Shown piece after piece: positions 55,467 through 64,000 of a stretch of 64,000 nucleotides of DNA (positions are counted from its first letter, which is position 1; the number at the start of each line of letters is the position of its first letter). A program made the translations under genes and the position numbers. The notes beneath the pieces are model-generated. The model worked only from the letters and a program-made list of their open reading frames with translations, did not search any database and was not told where the DNA came from. Source of the DNA: Promethearchaeia archaeon (lineage in GTDB: Archaea; Asgardarchaeota; Lokiarchaeia; Sigyniarchaeales; SOKP01); NCBI GenBank assembly GCA_029856045.1, contig JAHQWG010000053.1, positions 1 through 64,000 on the forward strand, in the 5' to 3' direction.

Positions 55467-58076
55467 CTAAATGATGAATTCTCCTACTTTTTTAAAGTCA
55501 AAGACGTTATCTTTATTGTAATCAACTTCTAAAATATCTCCTTCAATAAAATCACCTTCTAATAACTTCAAAGATAACGGATTTTGAATGTATGTTTGTA
55601 TTGCTCTTTTCAACGGTCTTGCCCCGTAATCTGGATCGAATCCTTTTTCACTAAGAAATTCTTTTGCCTTATCCGTGAGCTTTAATTTAATTTTATTGTC
55701 AGATAATATTTTGTTTAAGTTTCTAAGTTGTATATCTACGATTTGTTTTATCTGATCTTTTTTTAAGAAGTTAAAAACTATTATATCATCAACGCGATTT
55801 AGAAATTCAGGCCTGAAATAACTACTCAGTGTCTTCAAAATTAATTCTTTAGTTTCTTCTTTGCCCTTACCGCGGGATTCTAATATATATTGACTACCGA
55901 TATTGCTAGTCATGATTATAATTGTATTCCTAAAATCTACAGTCCTTCCATGACCATCTGTTAAACGCCCATCATCCATAATCTGCAATAATATGTTAAA
56001 CACTTCTGGATGTGCTTTTTCGATTTCATCAAAGAGTATTACTGCATAAGGTCTTCGCCTTATAGCTTCTGTTAAATATCCACCTTCTTCATAACCAACA
56101 TATCCTGGAGGTGCACCAATCAATCTCGCTATGCTGTGTTTCTCCATAAATTCTGACATATCAATTCTTACCATAGCATTTTCATCGTCAAAAAGAAATT
56201 CCGCTAAAGCTTTAGCAGTCTCGGTTTTTCCGACTCCTGTTGGACCCATAAAAATGAAAGTGCCTATTGGTCTATTCGGATCTTGAATTCCTGCCCTTGC
56301 TCTCCTAATAGCATTTGAGATTTTTACTAATGCCTCATCTTGTCCAATTACCCTTTGTTTTAATCGATTTTCCATTTTTAACAATTTTTCTCGTTCTCCC
56401 TCCAACATTCTTGAAACGGGAATACCAGTCCATTGAGAAACTACTTTTGCTATGTCTTCTTCGTCAACTTCTTGCTTTAACATTTTATTATTTTTTTGAA
56501 TTTCATTCAATTCTGTGTTATATTTTTCTAAATCTTTCTTCAATTGATTAAGTATACCATAAATTAATTCGGCGGCTTTCCCAAGATCTCCACGTTTTTC
56601 GGCTTTATCAGCTTCTATCTTTGTTTCTTCCATCTTTCTCTTAATTTCGCTAATTTTTACTATTTTTTCTTTTTCGTTTCTCCATTGAATCTGCATTTTA
56701 TCGCTTTCTTCATGTAGATTATGAAGCTCTTCGTCGATCTTTTTAAGTTTATCATTGGCAGATTTATCCTTTTCTCTTTTCAAAGCTTCTTTTTGGATTT
56801 CTAATTGGATAATTTTCCTCTCAATAGCATCAATTTCGGTTGGCATACTATCTATTTCTATCCTTAATCTAGAAGCAGCTTCATCTATAAGATCTATAGC
56901 TTTATCAGGTAAAAAGCGATCTGTAATATATCTATGAGATAAAATAACGGCTGCAATTATTGCAGAATCTGTTATTCGAACTCCATGATGTATTTCATAC
57001 TTTTCTTTTAAACCTCTTAGAATTGCTATAGAATCTTCTACAGATGGCTCAGCGATATAAATGGTTTGAAATCTACGAGTTAATGCAGCATCTTTCTCAA
57101 TGTATTTACGATATTCATCTAATGTTGTAGCGCCAATACATCGCAATTCTCCTCTGGCTAACGCAGGTTTTAACATATTTGAAGCATCAATCGCTCCTTC
57201 AGCTGCACCGGCTCCTACTAAAGTGTGTAATTCATCAATAAATAAAATAAATTTTCCAGCACCTTCTTCAACTTCTTTTAAGAATGCCTTTAAACGATCT
57301 TCAAATTCACCACGATATTTCGCTCCGGCAATGAGGGCTCCTAAATCTAAAGATATAAGATCCTTTTCTTTTAAAGAATCTGGAACATCATTACTAGAAA
57401 TCCGTTGAGCTAGACCTTCCACAATAGCGGTTTTTCCAACACCAGCTTCTCCAATTAATACGGGATTGTTTTTTGTGCGTCTTGAAAGGATATGCATAAC
57501 CCTTCTTATCTCGTCGTCTCTTCCAATCACGGGATCTAGTTTTCCTCTTCTTGCTAAATCCGTAAAATTGCGACTATATTTCAGAATTGCTTGATATTTT
57601 CCCTCAGGATCTTGGTCTGTTATAGTTCGATTACCTCTAATATTACTTAAGGCTTGAAGAATCCTGTCTTTAGTTATTCCATAATTTCTTAATATAGGAT
57701 AAATTGACAGAGACTCGTCTGCTGCTATTGCAATTAGTAAATGTTCAGTACTTAGATATTGATCTCTTAAAAATCCTGCTTCCTTCCATGCAACATCGAA
57801 TATTTTTTTAATTCTTGGTGAGATCCTGACATCTGTAACTCCAGGTCCTGTAACTTTTGGCAACTTATCCAATTCCGCTTTCAAATCGTTTAATAATGTG
57901 TAAAGATTTACTCCGAGTTTTTGAAAAAGTGGTGTAGCTATTCCATCTTGTTGCTCGATCAACGAAACTAACAAATGAGGGGGTTCTATTTCCTGATTTT
58001 CGTTATTTTGGGCTAGTGATTGAGCAGCCATTAGACCCTCTTGAACTTTAATCGTGAATTTATCAAATTTCATCAT
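55467..58076 (-). CDS. clpB: ClpB disaggregase
   Basis: This 869-residue protein has the full ClpB layout. A Clp N domain (1-145) is followed by the first AAA+ with GEAGVGKT (near 210) and ILFIDELHT, and the coiled-coil M domain (about 395-520). The second AAA+ has GPTGVGKTE (near 610) and [10 protein letters not shown], followed by a small C-terminal domain ([12 protein letters not shown]). It threads aggregated proteins with help of DnaK. It is the last gene of grpE-dnaK-dnaJ-clpB, with 13 bases to dnaJ. ClpB is scattered in archaea and is generally viewed as transferred from bacteria. Confidence 0.95.
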   Translation of the reverse strand: MMKFDKFTIKVQEGLMAAQSLAQNNENQEIEPPHLLVSLIEQQDGIATPLFQKLGVNLYTLLNDLKAELDKLPKVTGPGVTDVRISPRIKKIFDVAWKEAGFLRDQYLSTEHLLIAIAADESLSIYPILRNYGITKDRILQALSNIRGNRTITDQDPEGKYQAILKYSRNFTDLARRGKLDPVIGRDDEIRRVMHILSRRTKNNPVLIGEAGVGKTAIVEGLAQRISSNDVPDSLKEKDLISLDLGALIAGAKYRGEFEDRLKAFLKEVEEGAGKFILFIDELHTLVGAGAAEGAIDASNMLKPALARGELRCIGATTLDEYRKYIEKDAALTRRFQTIYIAEPSVEDSIAILRGLKEKYEIHHGVRITDSAIIAAVILSHRYITDRFLPDKAIDLIDEAASRLRIEIDSMPTEIDAIERKIIQLEIQKEALKREKDKSANDKLKKIDEELHNLHEESDKMQIQWRNEKEKIVKISEIKRKMEETKIEADKAEKRGDLGKAAELIYGILNQLKKDLEKYNTELNEIQKNNKMLKQEVDEEDIAKVVSQWTGIPVSRMLEGEREKLLKMENRLKQRVIGQDEALVKISNAIRRARAGIQDPNRPIGTFIFMGPTGVGKTETAKALAEFLFDDENAMVRIDMSEFMEKHSIARLIGAPPGYVGYEEGGYLTEAIRRRPYAVILFDEIEKAHPEVFNILLQIMDDGRLTDGHGRTVDFRNTIIIMTSNIGSQYILESRGKGKEETKELILKTLSSYFRPEFLNRVDDIIVFNFLKKDQIKQIVDIQLRNLNKILSDNKIKLKLTDKAKEFLSEKGFDPDYGARPLKRAIQTYIQNPLSLKLLEGDFIEGDILEVDYNKDNVFDFKKVGEFII

Positions 58077-58089
58077 CTTATAATTTTAC

Positions 58090-59100
58090 CTATAAACCTG
58101 TTTTTTGTAATTTTTCTAATAAATCTTTTTGGTTCTTTTTTAATCTTTTAGGAACTTTAATTTTTATTCTAACCATTAGATTACCCTTTTGCTCTGAATT
58201 AATTTTATAAAAACCTTGATTTTTTAATCGGAGGACTGTAGAATCTTCGGTTCCGGGAGGAATTGTAACGTTTAAAGTTTTTTCTGTACCAGGCACTTGA
58301 ACATTACCTCCTAATACCGCTGTTGTAAATGGGATTTCTTGTTCTATATATACATCATCGTCTTTTCTTTCAAATTTACTATGCTTTTTAATTTTTACAA
58401 TAATATATAAATCTCCAGGTTTACCTCCATTTTCTCCAGGCAAACCTTTCCCTTTAAGGCGTAACTTTTGATTGTCTTTAATTCCTCTAGGAATCTTTAT
58501 AGTTAAAGTCTTATTTTGCCCCATTAGAGGATCTTTATATTGAATTTTTCGTTGAATGCCATTAAATGCATCCATAAAATCAATTTCGATGTTATATTTT
58601 AAATCTTCTCCTTCTCTTGGAATATTATAATCTGCCGATGTTGATCTAGATCTTGTACTACCCCCTCTATGGGAAAATACGTCAAATATATCTCCTAAAT
58701 CGTTAAAAAAGTCAAATCCCCCAGTTTTACGACTTTTACTTGATTTTCCAAAAATATCGTTAAAATTATAACCTTCAGATGAACCAGTGGTTGAGTAATA
58801 AAAAGGTGTACCATCTGGTGATTGATAAACTTGCCCATCTCTTCCAGAAACACCGCCCCATTGCTGATAGGTAGAGGGATCTCCTTCTACCACACCAAAT
58901 TTGTCAAACATTTCTCTTTTTTTATCATCACTTAGAACACTATATGCCTCGTTAATTTCTTTAAATTTCTCTCCTGATTTAGGCTCGTCTGGATTTACAT
59001 CAGGATGATATTTTCTTGCTAACTTGCGAAATACCCTCTTAATTTCTTCTTTTGAAGCACCTTTATCGATTCCTAATATTTTATAATAATCTTTTGCCAT
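58090..59100 (-). CDS. dnaJ: DnaJ co-chaperone, type B (no zinc domain)
   Basis: This 336-residue protein has an N-terminal J domain (4-70) with HPD at 32-34. A Gly/Ser-rich linker (about 75-165) follows, then two C-terminal client-binding domains. The four CxxCxGxG zinc repeats of classic DnaJ are missing, so it is of the CbpA/type-B form. It stimulates DnaK ATPase. It lies between dnaK (64 bases) and clpB (13 bases). Confidence 0.92.
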   Translation of the reverse strand: MAKDYYKILGIDKGASKEEIKRVFRKLARKYHPDVNPDEPKSGEKFKEINEAYSVLSDDKKREMFDKFGVVEGDPSTYQQWGGVSGRDGQVYQSPDGTPFYYSTTGSSEGYNFNDIFGKSSKSRKTGGFDFFNDLGDIFDVFSHRGGSTRSRSTSADYNIPREGEDLKYNIEIDFMDAFNGIQRKIQYKDPLMGQNKTLTIKIPRGIKDNQKLRLKGKGLPGENGGKPGDLYIIVKIKKHSKFERKDDDVYIEQEIPFTTAVLGGNVQVPGTEKTLNVTIPPGTEDSTVLRLKNQGFYKINSEQKGNLMVRIKIKVPKRLKKNQKDLLEKLQKTGL

Positions 59101-59164
59101 GTTTTACACTTTCGTTTTTACTACAGTAAATTAAAAAAAAAAAAGAAAACAGCTAGTTTTAAAC

Positions 59165-60997
59165 TTATTCAAACTCAGCATCTATAAAATCATCGTCTTG
59201 ACCAGTAGCTTTTCGGTATTTTTCTTCTTCTATTTCGTCTTGTGTTTTACCTTGTTGTTGTTTATACATTCGAGCTGAAACTTCGTGTAAGGATTGTTGT
59301 AATTCTTCAATAGCACTTTTAATTCTATTTTCATCATCTGATTCCATAGCACCTCTAAGATCTGATATCTTTTGTAAAATTTTATCCTTTAAATCACCAA
59401 TTATTTCTTCATTTTCTTTAAGTAATTTTTCAGTTTGATAGATCAGTGCTTCTCCTTGATTTTTAACTTCTACTAATTCTTTGAATCTTTTATCTTCTTC
59501 AGCATGACCCTCAGCTTCTCGAATTTTTTGCTCGATATCGTTATCAGACATCTTGGTAGACGCGGTAATTGTGATTGATTGACTTTTTCCAGTACCTTTG
59601 TCTTTAGCCGAAACATTTAAAATACCGTTTTGATCAATATCAAACTTCACCTCAATTTGAGGCACGCCTCTTGGTGCTGGTGGAATTCCAGTTAAATTAA
59701 ATTTCCCTAAAGTAATGTTATTCTTTGCTATAGGGCGCTCGCCTTGTAGGACATGAATTTCTACTGCCGGTTGATTATCTGCAGCTGTTGAGAATATTTC
59801 TTTTTTTTCCACCGGGATAGTGGTGTTTCTTTCAATTAATCTAGTGAAAACACCTCCTAAAGTTTCAACACCTAAAGACAATGGAGTTACATCTAATAAG
59901 AGTAAATCCTTAACTTCTCCTGTTAAAACGCCCCCTTGTATCGCAGCACCCATCGCAACGCACTCCATAGGATCAATGGCTCTCTCAGGTGGTTTACCTA
60001 TTAAATCTTCGAATTTATGTTGGACGCTAGGCATTCTTGTAGGTCCACCAACTAAAATTACTTTACCAATTTCTCCTTTCTTTAATCCCGCATCTTTGAA
60101 TGCTTTCAAAATGGGAGCATCTAATCGTTTTAACACGGGATCGATTAATTGTTCTAATTTAGCCCTTGTAAATGTCATGGTTAGATGCTTTGGACCTTCA
60201 TCTGTTGCAGTAATATATGGCAAATTAATATCAGTAGTTATTGAAGTAGATAATTCAATTTTTGCCTTTTCAGCAGCTTCTCGAACCCTTTGCATTGCCA
60301 TCGAATCTTTTCTTAAATCAATACCTTGTTCTTTTTGAAATTCTGAAACTATGTAATCAACAAGAAGGTTATCCATATCTGTCCCTCCTAATTGAGTGTC
60401 TCCTGATGTCGAAATAACTTCAAATACTTTGTTATCCATCTCCATTATTGTGACATCAAATGTACCACCGCCAAAATCTAACACTGCAATTTTTAAGCTA
60501 GCACCTTCTTTATCTAAACCATATGCCATAGCTGCTGCAGTAGGTTCGTTGATTAATCGCCTTACGTTCAATCCAGCTATCCTACCAGCATCTTTTGTCG
60601 CTTGTCTTTGATTATCGTTAAAATATGCAGGAACAGTTATAATAGCGTCAGTGACCTTTTCGCCCAAATAAGCACTAGCATCATCTTTAATTTTTCTCAG
60701 TATCAAAGCAGAGATCTCTTGAGGGGTGTAATCTTTTCCATCAATTTTAACTTTATAAGAAGTTCCCATTTTCCTCTTTATTCCTGTAATCGTTCGATCT
60801 GGATTCGAAATTGCTTGTCTTCGAGCAGGTTCTCCAATTATTCTTTGTCCATCCTTCGTAAAAGCTACATAAGAAGGAAATGCTTTTCCTCCTAAACTAA
60901 CTCCTTCAGCACTAGGTATAATCGTTGGTTTTCCGCCAATTAATACAGCAGCTGCTGAGTTGGAAGTTCCTAAATCGATTCCTATTATTTTTCCCAT
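59165..60997 (-). CDS. dnaK: DnaK (Hsp70) chaperone
   Basis: This 610-residue Hsp70 has [13 protein letters not shown] at the start, the phosphate motifs [14 protein letters not shown] and [10 protein letters not shown], the linker [12 protein letters not shown] and a substrate domain with GERPIAKNN. It has an acidic, Gln-rich end rather than EEVD. Complete and of bacterial type, it partners with the neighbouring GrpE, DnaJ and ClpB. Confidence 0.95.
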   Translation of the reverse strand: MGKIIGIDLGTSNSAAAVLIGGKPTIIPSAEGVSLGGKAFPSYVAFTKDGQRIIGEPARRQAISNPDRTITGIKRKMGTSYKVKIDGKDYTPQEISALILRKIKDDASAYLGEKVTDAIITVPAYFNDNQRQATKDAGRIAGLNVRRLINEPTAAAMAYGLDKEGASLKIAVLDFGGGTFDVTIMEMDNKVFEVISTSGDTQLGGTDMDNLLVDYIVSEFQKEQGIDLRKDSMAMQRVREAAEKAKIELSTSITTDINLPYITATDEGPKHLTMTFTRAKLEQLIDPVLKRLDAPILKAFKDAGLKKGEIGKVILVGGPTRMPSVQHKFEDLIGKPPERAIDPMECVAMGAAIQGGVLTGEVKDLLLLDVTPLSLGVETLGGVFTRLIERNTTIPVEKKEIFSTAADNQPAVEIHVLQGERPIAKNNITLGKFNLTGIPPAPRGVPQIEVKFDIDQNGILNVSAKDKGTGKSQSITITASTKMSDNDIEQKIREAEGHAEEDKRFKELVEVKNQGEALIYQTEKLLKENEEIIGDLKDKILQKISDLRGAMESDDENRIKSAIEELQQSLHEVSARMYKQQQGKTQDEIEEEKYRKATGQDDDFIDAEFE

Positions 60998-61040
60998 TCT
61001 ATATCACTTCTTTTTATATATTTTATTCTTATTTTAATTT

Positions 61041-61718
61041 TTATAGAATTTCGTTATTTGATTTTTTTGATATTTTGACCCGAGCGGGTCTTAAAACTTG
61101 TTTTTTATTGTTAAAATAATAACCTTTATTCAATTCTTTTGTTATTATATCTTCAGGGATATCTTCATTATATTCGACCATTACAGCATCATGTTTATAA
61201 GGATCAAATTTTTCTCCTTCGCAATTCATTGGCTCAACACCCTCGTCAACAAGGAGTTTTTCAAAATTTTTAACTACCATTTCAAATCCCTTCATTAAAG
61301 ATTCATCTGTTTCATAAGACTTTGATAGTACTAATGTCCTTATTAAATCCTCGTAATGTTCGATTAATTTCTTCAAAATATTCTCCTTTACATAAAACTT
61401 ATACCTTTCTTTTTCGCGTTCTGAGATTTTCTTGAAATTTTCAAAATCCGCTTTTACTCTTATCATAGAGTTAAGATATTCTTCAGACTGTTCTTTTAAT
61501 TCTCTAATTTTTATTTCGTATTTTCTCAATCCGTCGATTTCTCGATGTAATATTTCATTCTCTGATTTTAATTTTCCGTATTGTTCTGCTAGTAAATCAA
61601 ATTTTTCTGCTTTTTCCTTAAGGGTTTTGTATTGTTCCTCCGATATTAAAGTATTATCAGAAGGATCTTTAAGAAATCTTCGATCATTTGGAAGTTTATT
61701 AAAATTATCTCCAAACAT
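61041..61718 (-). CDS. grpE: GrpE nucleotide-exchange factor
   Basis: This 225-residue protein has a long N-terminal coiled coil (about 25-110). The C-terminal beta domain carries the GrpE signature EKFDPYKHDAVM and ends in KGYYFNNKKQVLRPARVKISKK. It releases ADP from DnaK. First gene of the chaperone operon; 43 bases separate it from dnaK. Its promoter region contains the palindromes at 61782-61823. Confidence 0.9.
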   Translation of the reverse strand: MFGDNFNKLPNDRRFLKDPSDNTLISEEQYKTLKEKAEKFDLLAEQYGKLKSENEILHREIDGLRKYEIKIRELKEQSEEYLNSMIRVKADFENFKKISEREKERYKFYVKENILKKLIEHYEDLIRTLVLSKSYETDESLMKGFEMVVKNFEKLLVDEGVEPMNCEGEKFDPYKHDAVMVEYNEDIPEDIITKELNKGYYFNNKKQVLRPARVKISKKSNNEIL

Positions 61719-61781
61719 CCTAAATATCAGATCTCCCTTCTTTATTTATTAATTTCAATTTTATCTTCTTAATTTTCATTC

Positions 61782-61823
61782 TAAATTCTAAAGAATTTAA
61801 AAGTACTTTTTAGCTTTGCTAAA
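61782..61823. promoter_or_regulatory. Palindrome cluster at the chaperone operon promoter
   Basis: Three dyads lie within 42 bases. They are TAAATTCT-N2-AGAATTTA (61782-61799, 8-base arms), AAGTACTT (61801-61808, perfect) and TTTAGC-N3-GCTAAA (61809-61823). On the grpE strand a CTTTTAAA TATA-like element falls between the first two, about 80 bases before the start. A repressor bound here would block TBP or the start site, as archaeal heat-shock regulators do. No bacterial CIRCE sequence is present. Confidence 0.55.
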
Positions 61824-62324
61824 GATTAAAATGATTTTTTTATTAATAAAATTAATTGTACAAATTGGATTAGAATAAAAATTAGATGATTAATACTCAT
61901 GAAAATAATATTGAGATAAATACTTAGATTGTAGATTCCAAAACTGCAATGAAAAAGCTAATTAATATAGATATTGATAGAGTAATAATTGATAACTATT
62001 CACGAATTAAAGAATTATTAAATCGGTATAATTATTACAAATTTTCACTTAGGAGTATTTAAGAATCTAAAAAGGAATGCTTTATTATTCCAAAAAATAC
62101 TATCTAATTTACATGTAAAAAAAGATTTACATTTATCAATTATAATTTATCTTCATAACTAATAATATTTTATAATAAGATATTTCAAAATATAGACATA
62201 ATTTATTGGGTATTAAAAATAAATCAATTATCTTTTAATGAAAATCAAATTTTTTAATTTTAATAATGATGCTGAACTATCCATAAAAGAGGTTCTATCT
62301 CTAAAAATAAAAGTAAATTGTAAT
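61824..62324. other. Long AT-rich spacer between chaperone operon and DUF2061 gene
   Basis: No gene is supported. A 37-codon frame from ATG 61949 and a 21-codon reverse frame near 62300 look weakly protein-like. GGAAT and ATTCC near 62074-62091 form a small hairpin. The stretch may hold decayed coding sequence. Confidence 0.3.
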
Positions 62325-62771
62325 TTATAAATCAGAAGAACTAAAATTTCGATCTGAATGAACAAATTTAAAATATTCAAAATGACCCGAAATCTCTTCT
62401 TGAAAATCCTTTAATTCTTCATTTTTCAACAGACTATTAAAAAAATTCACTACAGAATTATAAATTTTCTCAATAAATGTATCTGTCCGACTCATTTCAT
62501 AAGAAAGTTCCAAAATAGCTTCATAATTTATTGTTAAGTCGATTTCCCTTCTAATCTCTTCAGTTAACTGTTCTTTAAGCTTTTTAATCCTCATATTAGT
62601 CCATATCGTTTCATAAACAAAATAATTTATAAATTGTATAAATTCTGTTAACGACGCAACCCCTAAAGCTATAGTAATATCACTGGTGACTATAAATGCT
62701 GTGAAAAAACCGATAAATATTGTTATAACCCTATAAATTATACTTTTTATAAGACTCTCTTTCCATTCCAT
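62325..62771 (-). CDS. DUF2061 membrane protein
   Basis: This 148-residue protein has an N-terminal DUF2061 region: KSIIYRVITIFIGFFTAF, a second helix and NYFVYETIWTNM near 58. The family has two membrane helices and an unknown function, often near cation or sulfur transport genes. An extra charged helical part (about 65-148) follows, longer than the family core. Confidence 0.75.
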   Translation of the reverse strand: MEWKESLIKSIIYRVITIFIGFFTAFIVTSDITIALGVASLTEFIQFINYFVYETIWTNMRIKKLKEQLTEEIRREIDLTINYEAILELSYEMSRTDTFIEKIYNSVVNFFNSLLKNEELKDFQEEISGHFEYFKFVHSDRNFSSSDL

Positions 62772-62979
62772 CTTTAATTAACACCTTTTAAATTTTAATT
62801 TAATTCAATCCCTTTTTCCTGTGAGATTTTTCTTTCTCGCCATCGAGAATTTTTCTACCTATTTTTTAAAGGTTCAAAAGAGATATAATAATTATGGCTT
62901 AAAAACATTAAATGTATTTAGCGTCCGTATTCATTGATTTTAATTATTAAAAATTATCTCTGTTCCCCAAGAACTAGGA

Positions 62980-63118
62980 TTACATCTTTATTTTACTCAA
63001 AATATCATCGAGATAATTAATATTTTCCTGTTTGAGTTCTTCCTTTAACGCATTTGCTAAAAAATATCTAAACGCCCATACTTCCAAATTCTATTAATAG
63101 CATCTTTATAAAAGACAT
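62980..63118 (-). pseudogene. Small gene broken by two homopolymer frameshifts
   Basis: Three successive frames of the reverse strand join into one protein-like chain: MSFI, then KDAINRIWKYGRLDIF, then LANALKEELKQENINYL and an end DDILSKIKM at TAA 62982-62980. One extra A in the AAA near 63105 and one extra T in the T6 run near 63060 would restore a single 46-residue frame from ATG 63118. The family is not recognised. It is a decayed gene or a sequence error. Confidence 0.5.
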
Positions 63119-63231
63119 TTTTTATAAAAAAGTAAAATATATATGCATACTTATAAATTTGTATTTTGCACCGAAATCTAATCTAATAAAAAAAAATACA
63201 AAATGAAATTTTATAGAGGTGGTAAATAAAA

Positions 63232-63546
63232 ATGATATTTATTTCATATTGGGAGTTAAATCCTGATTTTGATCCAGCAGATATGGCTAATATTGCACAA
63301 GAGCTTATTAGTAAAAAAATCTACCCCCCTGAAGGAGTTAAGGAAATTGCATTTTATGTTAGTACCTCGGATAATTGGGGTATTAGTATAGATGAAGCCG
63401 ACAGTGAAGAAGCTTTAGCAAGGAATACTGCTATGTGGAGAATTGCTAAACCTGGTATAATGAAATTTATTAAAACCACTCCTGCTATGGAAGTAGTCAA
63501 AATACTCCCAATATTAGTAAAATTGAAAAAACAAATAAAAGGTTAA
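63232..63546 (+). CDS. DUF3303-like small protein
   Basis: This 104-residue protein has the DUF3303-type layout: MIFISYWELNPDFDP, YPPEGVKEIAFYVS and a central GISIDEADSEEALARNTAMW. This is a ferredoxin-like fold of unknown role. A strong GAGGTGG ribosome binding site lies about 10 bases before the ATG and a TATA-like stretch farther up. The frame continues in a coding-like manner after the TAA. Confidence 0.7.
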   Translation: MIFISYWELNPDFDPADMANIAQELISKKIYPPEGVKEIAFYVSTSDNWGISIDEADSEEALARNTAMWRIAKPGIMKFIKTTPAMEVVKILPILVKLKKQIKG

Positions 63547-63657
63547 TATCAAAGAGACTTTGTTTCTGAAATCGAGGGTTATAAGTTAGATTTTGAAGTT
63601 TTCATGATAGCTGTTGAAGCATTACCACTTGTTGGCCTTGAAATCCCCGAACCATAA
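63547..63657 (+). other. In-frame coding-like stretch after the DUF3303-like stop
   Basis: The same frame remains open for 36 codons after TAA 63544-63546, ending at TAA 63655-63657. It contains VEALPLVGLEIPEP. Its composition is protein-like, unlike the surrounding spacer. It may be a former C-terminal extension or the end of another lost gene. Confidence 0.35.
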
Positions 63658-63680
63658 AAAACAAAAAAATAATATTTAAA

Positions 63681-63707
63681 GGAAATTATATTTCCATCTT
63701 TTTTTTT
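63681..63707 (+). terminator. Hairpin followed by a T run
   Basis: GGAAAT and ATTTCC (63681-63686 and 63690-63695) form a perfect 6-base stem with a 3-base loop. A run of T follows. This is the look of an intrinsic terminator for the DUF3303-like gene. A second hairpin (CCTGAA/TTCAGG, 63710-63730) follows. Confidence 0.45.
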
Positions 63708-63795
63708 ATCCTGAAGTGTTTTAATTCAGGTAGTTGAATTAGATTGATTAGATGTTAGAAAAAAGTTAATTACTAATCAGTACAACCATTATTCC

Positions 63796-63981
63796 TTAGC
63801 TTTTATGCATTTTCTGATTAATTTCTTTAGGAATTACTCTCTTTGTAGCATCTGAAAAAACTAAGTTGTGATATTCTTTATCTATAAATTCTATGATTTT
63901 CTTTACTAATTCATTTTCAAATTGTTTATTCAATATATGTTTAGCAATATATTGCTGAAAAAGATTTTCAAGAACACTCAT
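63796..63981 (-). CDS. Small hypothetical helical protein
   Basis: This 61-residue helical protein (MSVLENLFQQYIAKHILNKQ at the start) has a mixed charged pattern. No motif is recognised. The ATG at 63981 is close to the right edge, so promoter and neighbours cannot be judged. Confidence 0.45.
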   Translation of the reverse strand: MSVLENLFQQYIAKHILNKQFENELVKKIIEFIDKEYHNLVFSDATKRVIPKEINQKMHKS

Positions 63982-64000
63982 TAAATATTCTTACATTGAA

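Noticed and set aside
59820-60338. Long open frame (172 codons) on the plus strand inside dnaK
   Set aside because: It lies wholly antisense to an unmistakable dnaK and its translation has no protein-like motif.
1-64000. tRNA, rRNA, CRISPR array, transposase or prophage
   Set aside because: No GC-rich structured RNA stretch, regular short repeats with spacers, or recombinase motifs were found.

Overview
The window is very AT-rich and reads as an archaeal chromosome, most likely from an Asgard archaeon of the Loki type. Archaeal signs are an EMC3/DUF106 membrane insertase, a thiolase paired with a DUF35 protein, an ADP-forming acyl-CoA synthetase-type protein, AlaX, TATA-like promoters and GAGGT/GTGA ribosome binding sites. 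Giant secreted proteins with a C-terminal membrane anchor and many bacterial-type metabolic genes fit that group. Lineage was judged from gene content only. I see no rRNA, tRNA, CRISPR array, integrase or transposase.

Layout. 0-6 kb: two tandem paralogous surface proteins with the same basic tail motif after the last membrane helix. 6-14 kb: an esterase, a HAD phosphatase, a lactate module (nickel-pincer racemase LarA plus a GlcD-type dehydrogenase fused to two 4Fe-4S motifs), a secreted penicillin-acylase-type hydrolase with a small membrane partner, and a decayed acyl-CoA ligase end. 14-21 kb: acyl-CoA and oxidoreductase genes, a GtrA/zinc-ribbon/EMC3 membrane cluster and a radical SAM enzyme. 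22-33 kb: a heterodimeric ABC exporter, thiolase-DUF35, an RNase III-like protein, and two GPH-family symporters around a URO-D-family protein. 33.5-37 kb: a three-gene glycerol-3-phosphate dehydrogenase-type operon. 38-49 kb: an orphan adenine methyltransferase, AlaX, cysteine desulfidase, a metallophosphoesterase, hydrolases, an alkyltransferase-like protein and a toxin-antitoxin pair. 49-55 kb: a membrane-anchored sialidase-like protein with two tiny membrane proteins, a lipocalin-like protein, an EFR1 flavodoxin-ferredoxin and a DUF389 protein. 55-62 kb: a grpE-dnaK-dnaJ-clpB operon behind a cluster of palindromes. 62-64 kb: small genes and a frameshifted remnant.

Lactate racemisation and oxidation, thiolase, hydroxyacyl-CoA dehydrogenase, acyl-CoA ligase-type proteins and G3P oxidation suggest an anaerobic heterotroph moving electrons through flavin and Fe-S enzymes. 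Extracellular acylase, sialidase-like and giant surface proteins suggest contact with outside substrates or partners. The bacterial-type chaperone set suggests a mesophile.

Two patterns cut across the window. First, several coding frames continue in frame beyond their stop codon into family-like or paralogue-like sequence (952, 5734, 52898, 63546), and one small gene is broken by two homopolymer shifts (62980-63118). Second, two genes have no ATG, GTG or TTG upstream of their essential cysteine motifs. Both instead show a good ribosome binding site placed before an ATT codon (radical SAM gene, 21458; a 68-residue zinc protein, 38260). These may be nonsense decay, sequencing error, readthrough or real AUU initiation; the sequence alone cannot decide.
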